From contig MIAR01000011.1 of NCBI GenBank assembly GCA_001829185.1, positions 1 through 64,000 of the forward strand: 64,000 nt of DNA. Reading direction: 5' to 3'. How positions within the stretch are numbered: position 1 is the first letter of the stretch; the number at the start of each line of letters is the position of its first letter. Shown here piece by piece: positions 1-8,191 of the stretch. The stretch comes from Spirochaetes bacterium GWB1_60_80 (GTDB taxonomy: Bacteria; Spirochaetota; Spirochaetia; Treponematales; UBA12059). Below the pieces are notes generated by a model, which saw nothing but the letters and a program-made list of their open reading frames with translations, ran no database searches and was not told where the DNA came from. A program made the translations under genes and the position numbers.

Positions 1-422
1 AGGCTGCCCAGGCTGTCCGAATCGACTGTCACGGTCTGGACTATTGTTTGGTCAATATCCGGCACGTTAAAGGTCAGGGGCTCGATAACTTGGCTGAAAG
101 CGCCAAAATCGAGTTCTTGGTCGACGACGTTGCCCAGCGGCTGTTCGTGGAGCCGTTTGTCGGCCTGGATGGTGTAGACGCCATCGACCAGCCCGGAACT
201 GATAGTGTCGCCGGCCGCCTCGTCAAAAGCGCCGGCCATAGTGCCCAGAACCATGGCATCGAGATCGACGCCCAGCTCGGCCAGATCAACCGTCACTTGG
301 CCGGCCGACAGGTCGAAGGCCGGATCACTTTGGATGACTATCCGCTGCGGCAGGGCGAAATTGCAGGCGACGAATGCCAGCGCTACGACCGATAGTGCCA
401 GGCAGCGCAGTGTATTTTTCAT
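1..422 (-). CDS. lipoprotein, 3' end outside window
   Basis: The reading frame opens with an ATG at 420-422 (minus strand) behind a strong GAGGAGG ribosome site and runs off the left edge of the window. The N-terminus is basic, then hydrophobic, and ends in a lipobox (AFVAC-N), so the product should be a lipid-anchored envelope protein. The rest (about 120 residues seen) is rich in Asp, Val and Gly with no Cys and no motif I recognise; it looks like an extracytoplasmic beta-rich domain. The function is unknown. Confidence 0.7.
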   Translation of the reverse strand, partial: MKNTLRCLALSVVALAFVACNFALPQRIVIQSDPAFDLSAGQVTVDLAELGVDLDAMVLGTMAGAFDEAAGDTISSGLVDGVYTIQADKRLHEQPLGNVVDQELDFGAFSQVIEPLTFNVPDIDQTIVQTVTVDSDSLGS

Positions 423-590
423 GACAGCCTCCTCGGGTAAAGAACAAGCCGGCCGGTCGCGGATGAGCGCCGACGCTTGAACCGCACTACCAAGCCTACT
501 GCATTTTCTGGCCGATTTCAAATAAAATACTGGATGTTTTAGATGTTTCAGATGTTTTAAAGGAATATCGCCCAAGTACCCCATCGCACA

Positions 591-628
591 TAAAAAAACG
601 CCCGTCGGCACAGCGGCCGGCAGGCATT
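591..628 (-). terminator. Rho-independent terminator of rpmB
   Basis: On the minus strand a GC-rich stem (GCCTGCCGGC pairing with GCCGACGGGC, one mismatch and one wobble) is followed by a run of seven T. It lies about 35 bp beyond the rpmB stop codon. Confidence 0.7.
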
Positions 629-660
629 CTCAGGTCATCGCGCAGGATTCCGGGGTCGGA

Positions 661-852
661 TCAGACGTGCTTGACGATCTTGTTGGACTTCAGGCAACGG
701 GCGCAGAGCTTGACGGAAAGAACGGTGCCGCCGATCATGGTCTTCATGTTGATCAAGTTGGGGCGCCAGGTGCGGCGAGTGCGGTTCTTGGAATGGCTTA
801 CGGTATTACCGAAGATGGTGCTTTTGCCGCAAAGATCACATTGTCTGGACAT
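661..852 (-). CDS. rpmB: 50S ribosomal protein L28
   Basis: A 63-residue product starting MSRQCDLCGK. It has the L28 pattern of two Cys pairs (CDLC near the start, CARC near the end) that form a zinc ribbon, plus the basic centre SHSKNRTRRTWRPN. L28 binds 23S rRNA in the large ribosomal subunit. The frame is open 21 codons further upstream, but the internal ATG matches the family start. The gene stands alone (rpmG does not follow), with its own promoter-like sequence and terminator. Confidence 0.95.
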   Translation of the reverse strand: MSRQCDLCGKSTIFGNTVSHSKNRTRRTWRPNLINMKTMIGGTVLSVKLCARCLKSNKIVKHV

Positions 853-922
853 ATATTTCGTCTCCAATCGCATTTGGTTCCCGGTAAGGGCCGAGCCGGG
901 ACAAGGCGCCGGCAACGCAGGG

Positions 923-952
923 AGAATAACAGAAAAGCCGCCGGCGTGGCAA
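923..952 (-). promoter_or_regulatory. possible sigma-70 promoter of rpmB
   Basis: On the minus strand TTGCCA and TATTCT are separated by 18 bp, about 70 bp upstream of the rpmB start. Assignment is by consensus match only. Confidence 0.4.
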
Positions 953-984
953 GTAGCTGGCTAGGCCTTGACCTTCAGACAGGG

Positions 985-1389
985 TCAGGGATGGGTGATG
1001 ACCACGCCTTCAGCGTAGAAATCCACCCAGACGCCTAGCCCCAGGGTGAAGGGAGTCAATATGCACAATGGCGAAGGCTTGCTGTGGAAGGTGATATTGG
1101 TGATTCCGTCCATCCCTGGCATAATGGCGACCTTGGCGATCAGGGCCTCGTACAGGTCGGCACGCACTTTGTTGGCGTCATACAGCACGAAAAAGGGCGT
1201 CCAGACTGTCTTCTGAACCTGGATGATGCCCTCAGTGCGGATGCCCGCCTGATAATCGCCCGTGGAGAGGTACCAACCAGGCGGCGTGGTCACCGACAAG
1301 GTGGAGCAACTGCTCAAGGCCAGGCTGTTCGCTAGGCAGAGGGCAACCAGGGTAACCAGGGCAAAGGTCGAAATACGGTGCTTTCTCAT
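985..1389 (-). CDS. small lipoprotein
   Basis: A 134-residue protein with a GGAGGA ribosome site directly before the ATG. A signal peptide ends in a lipobox (LALSSC), so the mature protein (about 105 residues) is lipid-anchored. The C-terminal half contains NITFHSKPSPLCILTPFTLG and ends in a hydrophobic, aromatic stretch (WVDFYAEGVVI), suggesting membrane-associated beta structure. I do not recognise a named family and give no function. A repeat element lies just upstream (1412-1546). Confidence 0.7.
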   Translation of the reverse strand: MRKHRISTFALVTLVALCLANSLALSSCSTLSVTTPPGWYLSTGDYQAGIRTEGIIQVQKTVWTPFFVLYDANKVRADLYEALIAKVAIMPGMDGITNITFHSKPSPLCILTPFTLGLGVWVDFYAEGVVITHP

Positions 1390-1411
1390 GATTCCTCCAT
1401 TGAACGGGATC

Positions 1412-1546
1412 TAACAGGGTGTTGAAAAACGCGGATGCGGCTTTTCAACACTTCAAAAGCCGGTACAATTACGCAGCATAGCGCAAGCTATGCGAGGAAT
1501 TGTTAAGGTTGTTGAGAAAGCAACCGGCTTTTTCAACAACCTGCTA
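1412..1546 (+). mobile_element. 135 bp TA-flanked palindromic element, copy 1
   Basis: This is a full copy. The outer ends are near-perfect inverted repeats (CAGGGTGTTGAAAAA against TTTTTCAACAACCTG) flanked by TA. Three hairpins lie inside: a left one (GTGTTGAAAA/TTTTCAACAC), a central one (GCATAGC-gcaa-GCTATGC) and a right one (GGTTGTTGA/TCAACAACC). It sits between a lipoprotein gene start and the 3' end of ffh and carries no protein gene. Confidence 0.9.
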
Positions 1547-1593
1547 ATCTGGCCGGGGGGGCATAATCGCCCTGTCCAATTATAGCGCAGTGC

Positions 1594-2916
1594 TTACATG
1601 CCGCCCATCATCTGGGCCGCCATTTTCTTGTTTTTGACAGCCTTGCGCATCATCAGCTTGGATTTCTCGAATTTCTTGAGCAGGCGGGCCACTTCGGCCA
1701 CCGAGGTGCCCGAGCCGCGGGCGATGCGCGAACGGCGGGTCGGCCCGATAATCAGATAATTATTCCGTTCCTTCCTGGTCATGGACAGGATGATGGCTTC
1801 CTCGTGCTTGGTATCGACCGCATTGAGCTGCTCCTCGGAAATCTGGCCGGCCAGCCCGGGCATCATGTCCAACAGGCTTTTCATGGAGCCCATCTTCTTC
1901 ATCTTGCGGATCTGGTCCAGGTAGTCCTGCAGCGTGAAGGTCTCGTTGACCATCTTGCGCTCCAGCGCCTCGGCCTCGCCCTGCTCCATGACCTCCTGGG
2001 CCTTCTCCACCAGGCTGACGATGTCGCCCATGCCCAGAATGCGGCTGGCGATGCGTTCCGGATGGAAGACTTCCAGACCCTCCGGCCGTTCGGAGACGCC
2101 GATGAACTTGATGGGCTTGTCGGTGACGCTCTTGAGCGACAAGGCGGCGCCGCCGCGGGTGTCGGAGTCGAACTTGGTCAGGATGACGCCGGAGATGCCG
2201 ATGCGCTCGTTGAAAACCTTGGCGATATCGACGGCGCTCTGGCCGGTCATGGCGTCGGCCACCAGCAGGGTTTCGTCCGGCTTGACCAGGTTGCGCAGCT
2301 GCTCGAGCTCCTTCATCAGGCCGTCGTCAATCTGCATGCGGCCGGTGGTGTCGAAGATGACCGTGTCGTAGAGGTCTTTCTTGCAGACCTTGAAGGCGTT
2401 GCCGGCGATGGCCAGGACGTTCTGGCTGTCCTCGCGGTAGACAGTGACGCCGATCTGGCCGCCCAACACCACCAATTGCTCGACGGCGGCCGGGCGCACC
2501 AGGTCGCAGGCCACCAGCAAGACCTTGCGGCCCTTGTTCTTGAGGTGCAGGGCTAGTTTGGCGGCGGTGGTGGTCTTGCCGGAGCCCTGCAGGCCGGCCA
2601 GCAGGATGACGCTAAGCGTGTCCGGTCCCTTGAGCTGCAGATCTTGCTTGGTATCGCCCAGCAGGGCCACCATGCGGTCGTGGACGATCTTGACGAACTG
2701 CTGGCCGGGCTGCACGGCGCGCAGCACCTTTTCGCCCTTGGCTTCCTCGATGGTGGCATTGACGAAACGACGCACCACGCGCAGGTTGACGTCGGCCTCG
2801 AGCAGCGCCATCTTGATTTCCTCAACGGCGTCCTCGATGTTTTTCTCGCTGATGCTGGCCTTGCCGCCGATAGCGCGGAAGATGTCGCCGAATTTCTGGG
2901 AAAGCTTTTCCATCAT
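1594..2916 (-). CDS. ffh: signal recognition particle protein Ffh (SRP54)
   Basis: A 440-residue GTPase that binds 4.5S RNA and signal sequences of nascent membrane proteins and docks with FtsY. The order is an N-terminal helical bundle (about 1-90), the G domain with P-loop GLQGSGKTTT (about 107-116), DTTGRMQ, and TKFD as the guanine-specificity motif, then the Met-rich M domain (about 300-440) with GSGTSVAEVARLLKKFEK and a MMRKAV...MAAQMMGGM tail. Length matches the family. The usual downstream genes (rpsP, rimM, trmD) are not here; a lipoprotein and an inserted element follow instead. Either Met of the MM start could be used. Confidence 0.97.
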   Translation of the reverse strand: MMEKLSQKFGDIFRAIGGKASISEKNIEDAVEEIKMALLEADVNLRVVRRFVNATIEEAKGEKVLRAVQPGQQFVKIVHDRMVALLGDTKQDLQLKGPDTLSVILLAGLQGSGKTTTAAKLALHLKNKGRKVLLVACDLVRPAAVEQLVVLGGQIGVTVYREDSQNVLAIAGNAFKVCKKDLYDTVIFDTTGRMQIDDGLMKELEQLRNLVKPDETLLVADAMTGQSAVDIAKVFNERIGISGVILTKFDSDTRGGAALSLKSVTDKPIKFIGVSERPEGLEVFHPERIASRILGMGDIVSLVEKAQEVMEQGEAEALERKMVNETFTLQDYLDQIRKMKKMGSMKSLLDMMPGLAGQISEEQLNAVDTKHEEAIILSMTRKERNNYLIIGPTRRSRIARGSGTSVAEVARLLKKFEKSKLMMRKAVKNKKMAAQMMGGM

Positions 2917-2924
2917 TGAATCCT

Positions 2925-2945
2925 TACTGGGGTCTGTCCCCAGTA
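2925..2945. repeat. short palindrome TACTGGGG-tctgt-CCCCAGTA
   Basis: A perfect 8 bp inverted repeat sits just upstream of the ffh start codon and overlaps its leader. Its GGGG-n-CTGTCCCC core resembles the palindrome at 25583-25604. Confidence 0.55.
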
Positions 2946-3029
2946 TAGCCTGCCGGGCTGACGATTGAAAAGCCCGGCGGCGTCAGGCTACACTCGCTCG
3001 ATCAGGAGCGCCGGGGAGGAAGTGTCGCC

Positions 3030-3617
3030 ATGGAACGACTACAGGCCGAGGAAATTGACGACCAGACCTTCGTCAAGCTTGATTTTTCCGAATTGTCCCT
3101 TCTGGGCCGGGAATTCAGCGCTTGTGTCTTCAACGACTGCAATTTCACGGGCAGCAACCTGTCCGGGTCGACTTTCGAGGACTGCCGCTTCGTCGGCTGC
3201 AACCTCAGCAACCCGATCCTGGAAAACAGCCGGCTAATCGACTTACGCTTCGCGGGCTGCAAAGTCGTGGGGCTCCGGTTGTTCACTTGCCGCCAACTGG
3301 CCTTCGACCTGCAGTTCGACGCCTGCAAGCTGTCAGTCTGTAACTTCAGCGACGTCAAAATGAAGAAATCGAAATTCACCGCCTGCCAGATCGACGAATG
3401 CTACTTTCAGAACAGCTACCTACCCGAGGCGGACTTCACGGCCTCGAGCTTTCGCAACACGCTATTCTCGCAGGCCGACCTACAGAAAGCCAATTTCCGC
3501 CGAGCTAGCGGCTACAGCATTGACCCGCGCCTGAACAACATCCGCCGGGCAGTCTTCTCGGTGCCGGCGGTGCTCGGTTTAATCGACTGCTTCGACATCG
3601 TCATCAAGGACGACTAA
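3030..3617 (+). CDS. pentapeptide-repeat protein
   Basis: A 195-residue protein with a good GGAGGAAG ribosome site. Residues about 15-160 show pentapeptide periodicity, A(D/N)(L/F)xx, for example CNFTGSNLSGSTFEDCRF and EADFTASSFRNTLFSQADLQ, predicting a right-handed quadrilateral beta helix. It ends with the motif YSIDPRLNNIRRAVFSVPA...LIDCFDIVI, a C-terminal cap seen in many stand-alone pentapeptide proteins. Some relatives (Qnr, MfpA) bind DNA gyrase, but nothing here proves that role. Its TAA stop codon is formed by the TA of the adjoining repeat element. Confidence 0.85.
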   Translation: MERLQAEEIDDQTFVKLDFSELSLLGREFSACVFNDCNFTGSNLSGSTFEDCRFVGCNLSNPILENSRLIDLRFAGCKVVGLRLFTCRQLAFDLQFDACKLSVCNFSDVKMKKSKFTACQIDECYFQNSYLPEADFTASSFRNTLFSQADLQKANFRRASGYSIDPRLNNIRRAVFSVPAVLGLIDCFDIVIKDD

Positions 3618-3710
3618 CAGGTTGTTGAAAAAGCCGGTTGCTTTCTCAACAACCTTAACAATTCCTCGCATAGCTTGCGCTATGCTGCGTAATTGTACCG
3701 GCTTTTGAAG
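3615..3710 (-). mobile_element. truncated TA-flanked element, copy 2
   Basis: A reverse-orientation copy lacking the outer left hairpin. It begins with the TA inside the stop codon of the pentapeptide gene and follows the consensus until ...GGCTTTTGAAG at 3710, then leaves it. The central CATAGC hairpin and the right arm are intact. Confidence 0.85.
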
Positions 3711-3732
3711 CGCTAGGCGCTGGCGACCGGTT

Positions 3733-5316
3733 TCAGCGGCGGCGGCGGCGGGCCAGTTCCTGCTCCTGGTCCCGGCGCTCGGTGGCCATCACCGCCCGCG
3801 CCTGGTCCAGTATCGCTACCCGGTCGGCCAGCAACTGGTCGCTATCGGCCGTGCCGTCGGCCAGGGCGCGTTCGAGCAGCCGGCCGGCGTCGGCCATAGC
3901 GGCCTGCTTGCGCCGCGAGCACCAGCGGGACACGAATGCCAGGACCGGCGGCGAACCATGGGCCAGGCTGGCCAGCAGCCGGGCGTCGCTCAGTTCCACC
4001 GCCCGGCGGGCAACGCGCTCCGGCAGCTTGACCAGGGCGGCCAGGGGCTGCCCCGAGGTCAGGGCGACCTCCAAGCGCTGCTGGGCTGGTTCCTGGATGA
4101 CGGCGGCATGGATATCGCGAATCAGGGCTGCCCCGGCTGGCGACAGGGCCAAGCGGCCGCTGTACAAGGCCAGGAACAAGAGCCGGTAGGCCTGGTCGTT
4201 ACGCTGCAGGAAGTCGGTGGCGTCTGGGGCGGCGGTGGCCGGATCAAGCCGGCCGTCCTGGAAAACGGTTGGCGGGAACAGGCTGTCGTTGCGGCGATGG
4301 TCGAAGCTGAGCGGGTACATCATCCGCTCGGCCGTACCGGCCGTACCGGCCGTACCGGCCGGCCGTGCCGCCCGCGTCGCCGCCGCGTTCGCCGTCGGCT
4401 GACCAGACGGCGTGCCCGGGCGTTGCCGGTACAAGAACAGGGCACCCAGGTCAGGGCCGCGCAACTGGGGGACCAGCGCGTTCTGGATGACCAGACGCAG
4501 ATCGGCCAGCGACAGCAAGTTGAACAATTCGTAGACCGGCAGATAGATCCGGGCGCCAGCCGCGCTGATAAAAGGCAGGCGCCGGGAAAGCCACGTCGGG
4601 CGGCACGAAGCGCCCAGCCAAGCCGCCGAGGCGGCCGCCAAGGCACTCAACGGATCGTCTGGCCTTATCGGGTTCGGGCAGCCTAAGGCCCGGGCCAAAC
4701 TGAATAGATAGGTGCTGGCGCAAAAAACCGAGGCCGGCCGGAACTGGCCGCGGATGGCGTAGACAAAATCGGCCCGCAGCCAGTCGCCGGTTACGGCGCC
4801 GGTACCGCCGGCCGGCGCGGCGCAGGCGGCTGCCCGAAAGGCGCTCGGCGCCAAGGCCGGTACAGCCGCCAGGCTGGCCTTCAGCTGCGCCGCCGCAGCG
4901 CTGGCGATGGCCTGTACCTGGGCTGGCCACGCGGTGTCGGCCGGACCGCCGCCGCCGAAGCTGGCCCCGGACGCCGGGAAATGCCACCAGGCGCCAAGCG
5001 GGCCGGCTGGCGTGACGGCCTGCCAGCGGAACCAGACTCCCTCGACCGCCAGCTCACCAGCCGCTACCGGGCCAGGCTCCACACCGGCTAGCAGCTCAGC
5101 CGGAGAGCCAACCACCAGGCGCGACAGGCGGGCGCGGCAGGGCAAACCACCGACCGAATAGGCCAGCGGCAACAGGAAGGAAGCAGCCTGATACGATAAA
5201 GGCGCCGGCTCCTCCAGGTAACGGCAGGGCAGCGCCGGCGGCAGCTCGACCGACGCGACGGCAACGCCGCCGCGCCTTTTAGTCGCCCAGCCTGTCAGAT
5301 AATCGATCAGCCCCAT
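3733..5316 (-). CDS. unrecognised protein, possible FliG-like C-terminus
   Basis: A 527-residue product. I chose the internal ATG (MGLIDYL) because an AAGGAGGG ribosome site precedes it; the frame is open 15 codons further. It has no signal peptide or membrane segment and is rich in Ala, Pro and Arg. The C-terminal 120 residues are helical (AALVKLPERVARRAVELSDA, then ASLAHGSPPVLAFVSRW), and the spacing of LLASLAHGSPPVL...LADRVAILDQARAVM loosely resembles the middle/C-terminal repeats of flagellar switch protein FliG. That is a weak inference. A nine-base repeat (about 4330-4359) encodes GTAGTAGTA in a linker. It is followed upstream by a membrane protein and a sigma factor, also leftward. Confidence 0.6.
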   Translation of the reverse strand: MGLIDYLTGWATKRRGGVAVASVELPPALPCRYLEEPAPLSYQAASFLLPLAYSVGGLPCRARLSRLVVGSPAELLAGVEPGPVAAGELAVEGVWFRWQAVTPAGPLGAWWHFPASGASFGGGGPADTAWPAQVQAIASAAAAQLKASLAAVPALAPSAFRAAACAAPAGGTGAVTGDWLRADFVYAIRGQFRPASVFCASTYLFSLARALGCPNPIRPDDPLSALAAASAAWLGASCRPTWLSRRLPFISAAGARIYLPVYELFNLLSLADLRLVIQNALVPQLRGPDLGALFLYRQRPGTPSGQPTANAAATRAARPAGTAGTAGTAERMMYPLSFDHRRNDSLFPPTVFQDGRLDPATAAPDATDFLQRNDQAYRLLFLALYSGRLALSPAGAALIRDIHAAVIQEPAQQRLEVALTSGQPLAALVKLPERVARRAVELSDARLLASLAHGSPPVLAFVSRWCSRRKQAAMADAGRLLERALADGTADSDQLLADRVAILDQARAVMATERRDQEQELARRRRR

Positions 5317-5399
5317 CGTACCCTCCTTGCGGACTCTCCCGCCCACGCGCTGCCAAGCCAAGTGACCGGCGCGCTGCGGATCGCCCGGGGCTGACCGGG

Positions 5400-5786
5400 T
5401 CAGACAGGCTCGGCCGGATCAGCGCCGCCGGACTCGTCAGAAGCCGTCTGGCCTCTAGGCGTGCTGCCCGTGGTTCCACCAGCCTCGTCGCACCACTCCC
5501 AGCGCCCGCGTGCGCCCATGCGCGGCCGACCACCGGCTTTGCCACCCGACTTGCCGCCGTAACCCGGCTTAACCAGGATGTGGGCCAGGATGACCAGCCC
5601 CCAGGCCTGCCAATAACTGATGGTCTTGAGGCCAAAAATGTCCGGCATGATGCGATTCCACAACAGCATCACCACCCAGCCGAATAGAAAGGCGAACAAC
5701 ACCGCCAGGGCCAGCCCTCCCACCACCATGCCAACTATGCCATACCAGGGGAACTTGCGTCCCGCTTGCTTCCAGCCGAATTTCAT
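5400..5786 (-). CDS. small membrane protein co-transcribed with sigma factor
   Basis: A 128-residue protein starting MKFGWKQ, with a GGAGGA ribosome site inside the end of the sigma-factor gene and only one base between that gene's stop and this start, so translation is probably coupled. Two hydrophobic stretches (about residues 14-40 and 55-70, with MLLWNRIMPDIFGL between) fit a small membrane protein; small proteins of this kind are common beside ECF sigma factors. The C-terminal 50 residues are Gly/Arg/Lys rich and probably disordered. It could be an anti-sigma partner, but no zinc anti-sigma motif (HxxxCxxC) is present. Confidence 0.7.
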   Translation of the reverse strand: MKFGWKQAGRKFPWYGIVGMVVGGLALAVLFAFLFGWVVMLLWNRIMPDIFGLKTISYWQAWGLVILAHILVKPGYGGKSGGKAGGRPRMGARGRWEWCDEAGGTTGSTPRGQTASDESGGADPAEPV

Positions 5787-5787
5787 T

Positions 5788-6327
5788 CTATGCCTCCTCC
5801 AAAAAGATGTACAGTGATTGGCGCAGGCGACTAAGCGCATAGCGCTTGCGCGAGGCCAGGGTGTTGATGGGCAATCCGGTCTGTTCGGCCAGCTGACGCA
5901 GGCTGCGTCCAGCCAGGCAGTGCTGCCGGATGACCAGGGCCTGCTCCGGGCTCAGGTAGTCGATGGCCGTTTCTAAGGCGGCCAGCAACTCGGCGCGCAG
6001 CAGCTCATCGTCGACGCTCCGGAACGACGAGGCCAGCTCCAGTTCCAACTCATCGAGCGCCAGGCTATCCGGATGTCGGCGCGTCTGCCGCCAACGGTCG
6101 CGCAGGCCGTTGGCCGCCACCCGCCATAGCCAGCCGGCCAGATCGCGGATCGGCTCCAGGGCGTCGAGGTTGCGGCAAGCCCGGTAGAAGACATCATGCA
6201 GCAGATCCTCGGCACTTTCGGTGTCGACCTTGCTGCCCAGCCAAGCCAGTAGCCGGTCCTTCTGTTCATGGTAAAGACGCGTCAGGGCGTCAGGTTTTCG
6301 GTTGTCCATCAACTCCATAGACGCCAA
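5788..6327 (-). CDS. ECF-type RNA polymerase sigma factor
   Basis: A 179-residue sigma-70 family protein of group 4. Region 2 covers about residues 10-85 (LYHEQKDRLLAWLGSKV, then ESAEDLLHDVFYRA, and LAGWLWRVAANGLRDRWR). Region 4 covers about 110-170 with the helix-turn-helix LRQLAEQTGLPINTLASRKR. It directs RNA polymerase to a specific set of promoters. The adjacent membrane protein is the likely regulator, but this is inferred from position. Translation may begin at either of two closely spaced ATG codons. Confidence 0.9.
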   Translation of the reverse strand: MASMELMDNRKPDALTRLYHEQKDRLLAWLGSKVDTESAEDLLHDVFYRACRNLDALEPIRDLAGWLWRVAANGLRDRWRQTRRHPDSLALDELELELASSFRSVDDELLRAELLAALETAIDYLSPEQALVIRQHCLAGRSLRQLAEQTGLPINTLASRKRYALSRLRQSLYIFLEEA

Positions 6328-6343
6328 GCGGGCAGTTTTTGTC

Positions 6344-6511
6344 TAGCAGGGTGTTGAAAAACGCGAATGCGGCTTTTTAACACTTCCAAAACAATCACAA
6401 TTGCATAGCATATTCGCCAGAGTACTGGCGCGCAAGGTATGCGAGCGCCAGTACTCTGGCGAAAATTGTTAGGTTGTTGGAAAAGCAACCAGCTTTTTCA
6501 ACAACCGGCTA
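6344..6511 (+). mobile_element. 168 bp divergent TA-flanked element, copy 3
   Basis: A variant copy with the usual TAGCAGGGTGTTGAAAAA left end and TTTTTCAACAACCGGCTA right end. The central hairpin is replaced by a perfect 19 bp inverted repeat (TTCGCCAGAGTACTGGCGC and its complement) around GCAAGGTATGCGA. It lies upstream of the sigma-factor gene and may overlap its promoter. Confidence 0.85.
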
Positions 6512-6586
6512 TCGGCTTTGGCGAAAGCCGGTTAGAATGGCGGGATTGCGCTACGGCTGACGCCGACTCCGGAGGTTCCCTATGAC

Positions 6587-6721
6587 TAACAGGGTGTTGA
6601 AAAACGCGGATGCGGCTTTTCAACACTTCAAAAGCCGGTACAATTACGCAGCATAGCGCAAGCTATGCGAGGAATTGTTAAGGTTGTTGAGAAAGCAACC
6701 GGCTTTTTCAACAACCTGCTA
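6587..6721 (+). mobile_element. 135 bp TA-flanked element, copy 4, in amylase 5' end
   Basis: A full copy placed between a GGAGG ribosome site with ATG (6582-6584) and the body of the amylase gene. TA occurs at both borders (6587-6588 and 6720-6721). Deleting the element with one TA rejoins ATG-ACT-AAT-GGT-ACG-ATG-ATG in frame, reading MTNGTMMQAFHWY. Confidence 0.93.
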
Positions 6722-6729
6722 ATGGTACG

Positions 6730-8190
6730 ATGATGCAGGCCTTTCACTGGTATCTGCCGGCTGATGGGTCGCTCTGGAAGCAGCTGACGGCTGACGCGCC
6801 AGCCTTGGCCGATGCCGGCTTCACCGCCCTATGGCTGCCGCCAGCCTCCAAGGGCTCCGCCGGGATTTACGATGTCGGTTACGGCCCCTACGACCTGTAC
6901 GACCTGGGCGAGTTCAACCAGAAAGGCAGTATCCCCACCAAGTACGGCCGCAAGGACGACTACCTGCGCCTGATCCAGGCCTGCCACGGCCGTGGCATCC
7001 AGGTCTACGCCGATATCGTGCTCAACCATAAGGCCGGCGCCGATGCCACCGAGTCGGTGTGCGTCCACCGCGTCTACCCACACGACCGACGCATCGAATT
7101 TGGCGACAAAACCGAGATCGAGGCCTGGACGCGCTTCGACTTCCCGGCCCGGAGCGGAAAATATTCCGGCTTTACCTGGAACAAGCAGCACTTCGATGGT
7201 GTCGACTGGGACCAGCGGCGCGGTGAAGGCGCCATCTTCAAGTTCTGCAAGCCGGATTCGGCCTGGGAAAGCGTGGTCGGCGGCGAGGCTGGCAACTACG
7301 ACTACCTGATGTTCGCCGATCTGGACTTCACCGAGCGGGCGGTGGTCGAGGAATTGAAACGCTGGGGCCTCTGGTTCCTGGCCGAGACTGGTATCGACGG
7401 CTTCCGCCTGGACGCTATCAAGCATATTAGCTTCGATTTCTTCCATGAATGGCTGCATGCCATGCGAGAGGGCACCGGCCGCGAGATTTTCACGGTGGGC
7501 GAATTCTGGTGTTACGACCGCACCGTGCTGGAACTGTACCTGGAATACTCCCACGGCGCCATGTTGCTGTTCGACGCCCCACTCCACCTGGCCTTCCACC
7601 ACGCTTCGCGCCAGCCCAGCTTCGACATGCGCCAGCTGTTAACCAGTAGCCTGGTGGCTGAAAATCCCTGTCAGGCCGTCACGCTGGTCGACAACCACGA
7701 CACTCAGCCACTGCAATCATTGGAATCGCCGGTGGACTTCTGGTTCAAGCCGCTGGCTTACGCCTGTATCCTGTTGCGTGAGGCCGGCTACCCTTGCGTC
7801 TTTTACCCCGACTGGTATGGCGCGTCGTACCGGGACCGCGGCGGCGACGGCAACTGCTATGATATCAACATCGCGCCAGTGCCGCAGCTGCCGGCCTTGC
7901 TCGCGCTACGGGCCAACCTAGCCTACGGCCGGCAGCGCGACTACTTTGACCACCCGCGCACCGTCGGCTGGACGCGGGCCGGCGATCCGGGATTCGCCAA
8001 TTCCGGGCTGGCGGTGCTGATGAGCTCGGGCGACGCCGGCTGGAAATGGATGGAGCTGGGACCGGGCTGGGCTGGCCGGCGGCTGGTCGACCGGCTAGAC
8101 CCGGCGCAGCCAGCGCTGGTGGTCAACGCCGACGGCTGGGCCTGCTTCACCTGCCCGGCGCGCGGCTTGTCGGTCTGGGTAGCCGGCTGA
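6730..8190 (+). CDS. amyA: GH13 cytoplasmic alpha-amylase, start region split by element
   Basis: An enzyme of glycoside hydrolase family 13 (AmyA-like, no signal peptide) that cleaves alpha-1,4-glucans in the cytoplasm. MMQAFHWYLP begins the barrel; DIVLNHK, GFRLDAIKH (nucleophile Asp, about residue 226), TVGEFW (acid Glu, about 255) and VDNHDTQ (about 321) are all present. Length (486 residues) fits. The original start is the ATG at 6582, now cut off by the 135 bp element; reading from it gives a 24-residue peptide ending at a TAG in the element. The internal ATG pair at 6730/6733 has no ribosome site, so expression is probably low, though only five residues would be lost. Confidence 0.9.
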   Translation: MMQAFHWYLPADGSLWKQLTADAPALADAGFTALWLPPASKGSAGIYDVGYGPYDLYDLGEFNQKGSIPTKYGRKDDYLRLIQACHGRGIQVYADIVLNHKAGADATESVCVHRVYPHDRRIEFGDKTEIEAWTRFDFPARSGKYSGFTWNKQHFDGVDWDQRRGEGAIFKFCKPDSAWESVVGGEAGNYDYLMFADLDFTERAVVEELKRWGLWFLAETGIDGFRLDAIKHISFDFFHEWLHAMREGTGREIFTVGEFWCYDRTVLELYLEYSHGAMLLFDAPLHLAFHHASRQPSFDMRQLLTSSLVAENPCQAVTLVDNHDTQPLQSLESPVDFWFKPLAYACILLREAGYPCVFYPDWYGASYRDRGGDGNCYDINIAPVPQLPALLALRANLAYGRQRDYFDHPRTVGWTRAGDPGFANSGLAVLMSSGDAGWKWMELGPGWAGRRLVDRLDPAQPALVVNADGWACFTCPARGLSVWVAG

Positions 8191-8191
8191 T

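Noticed and set aside
1804-2556. Long frame antisense to ffh
   Set aside because: It is a shadow of a highly conserved gene with strong GC bias; its product has no recognisable features.
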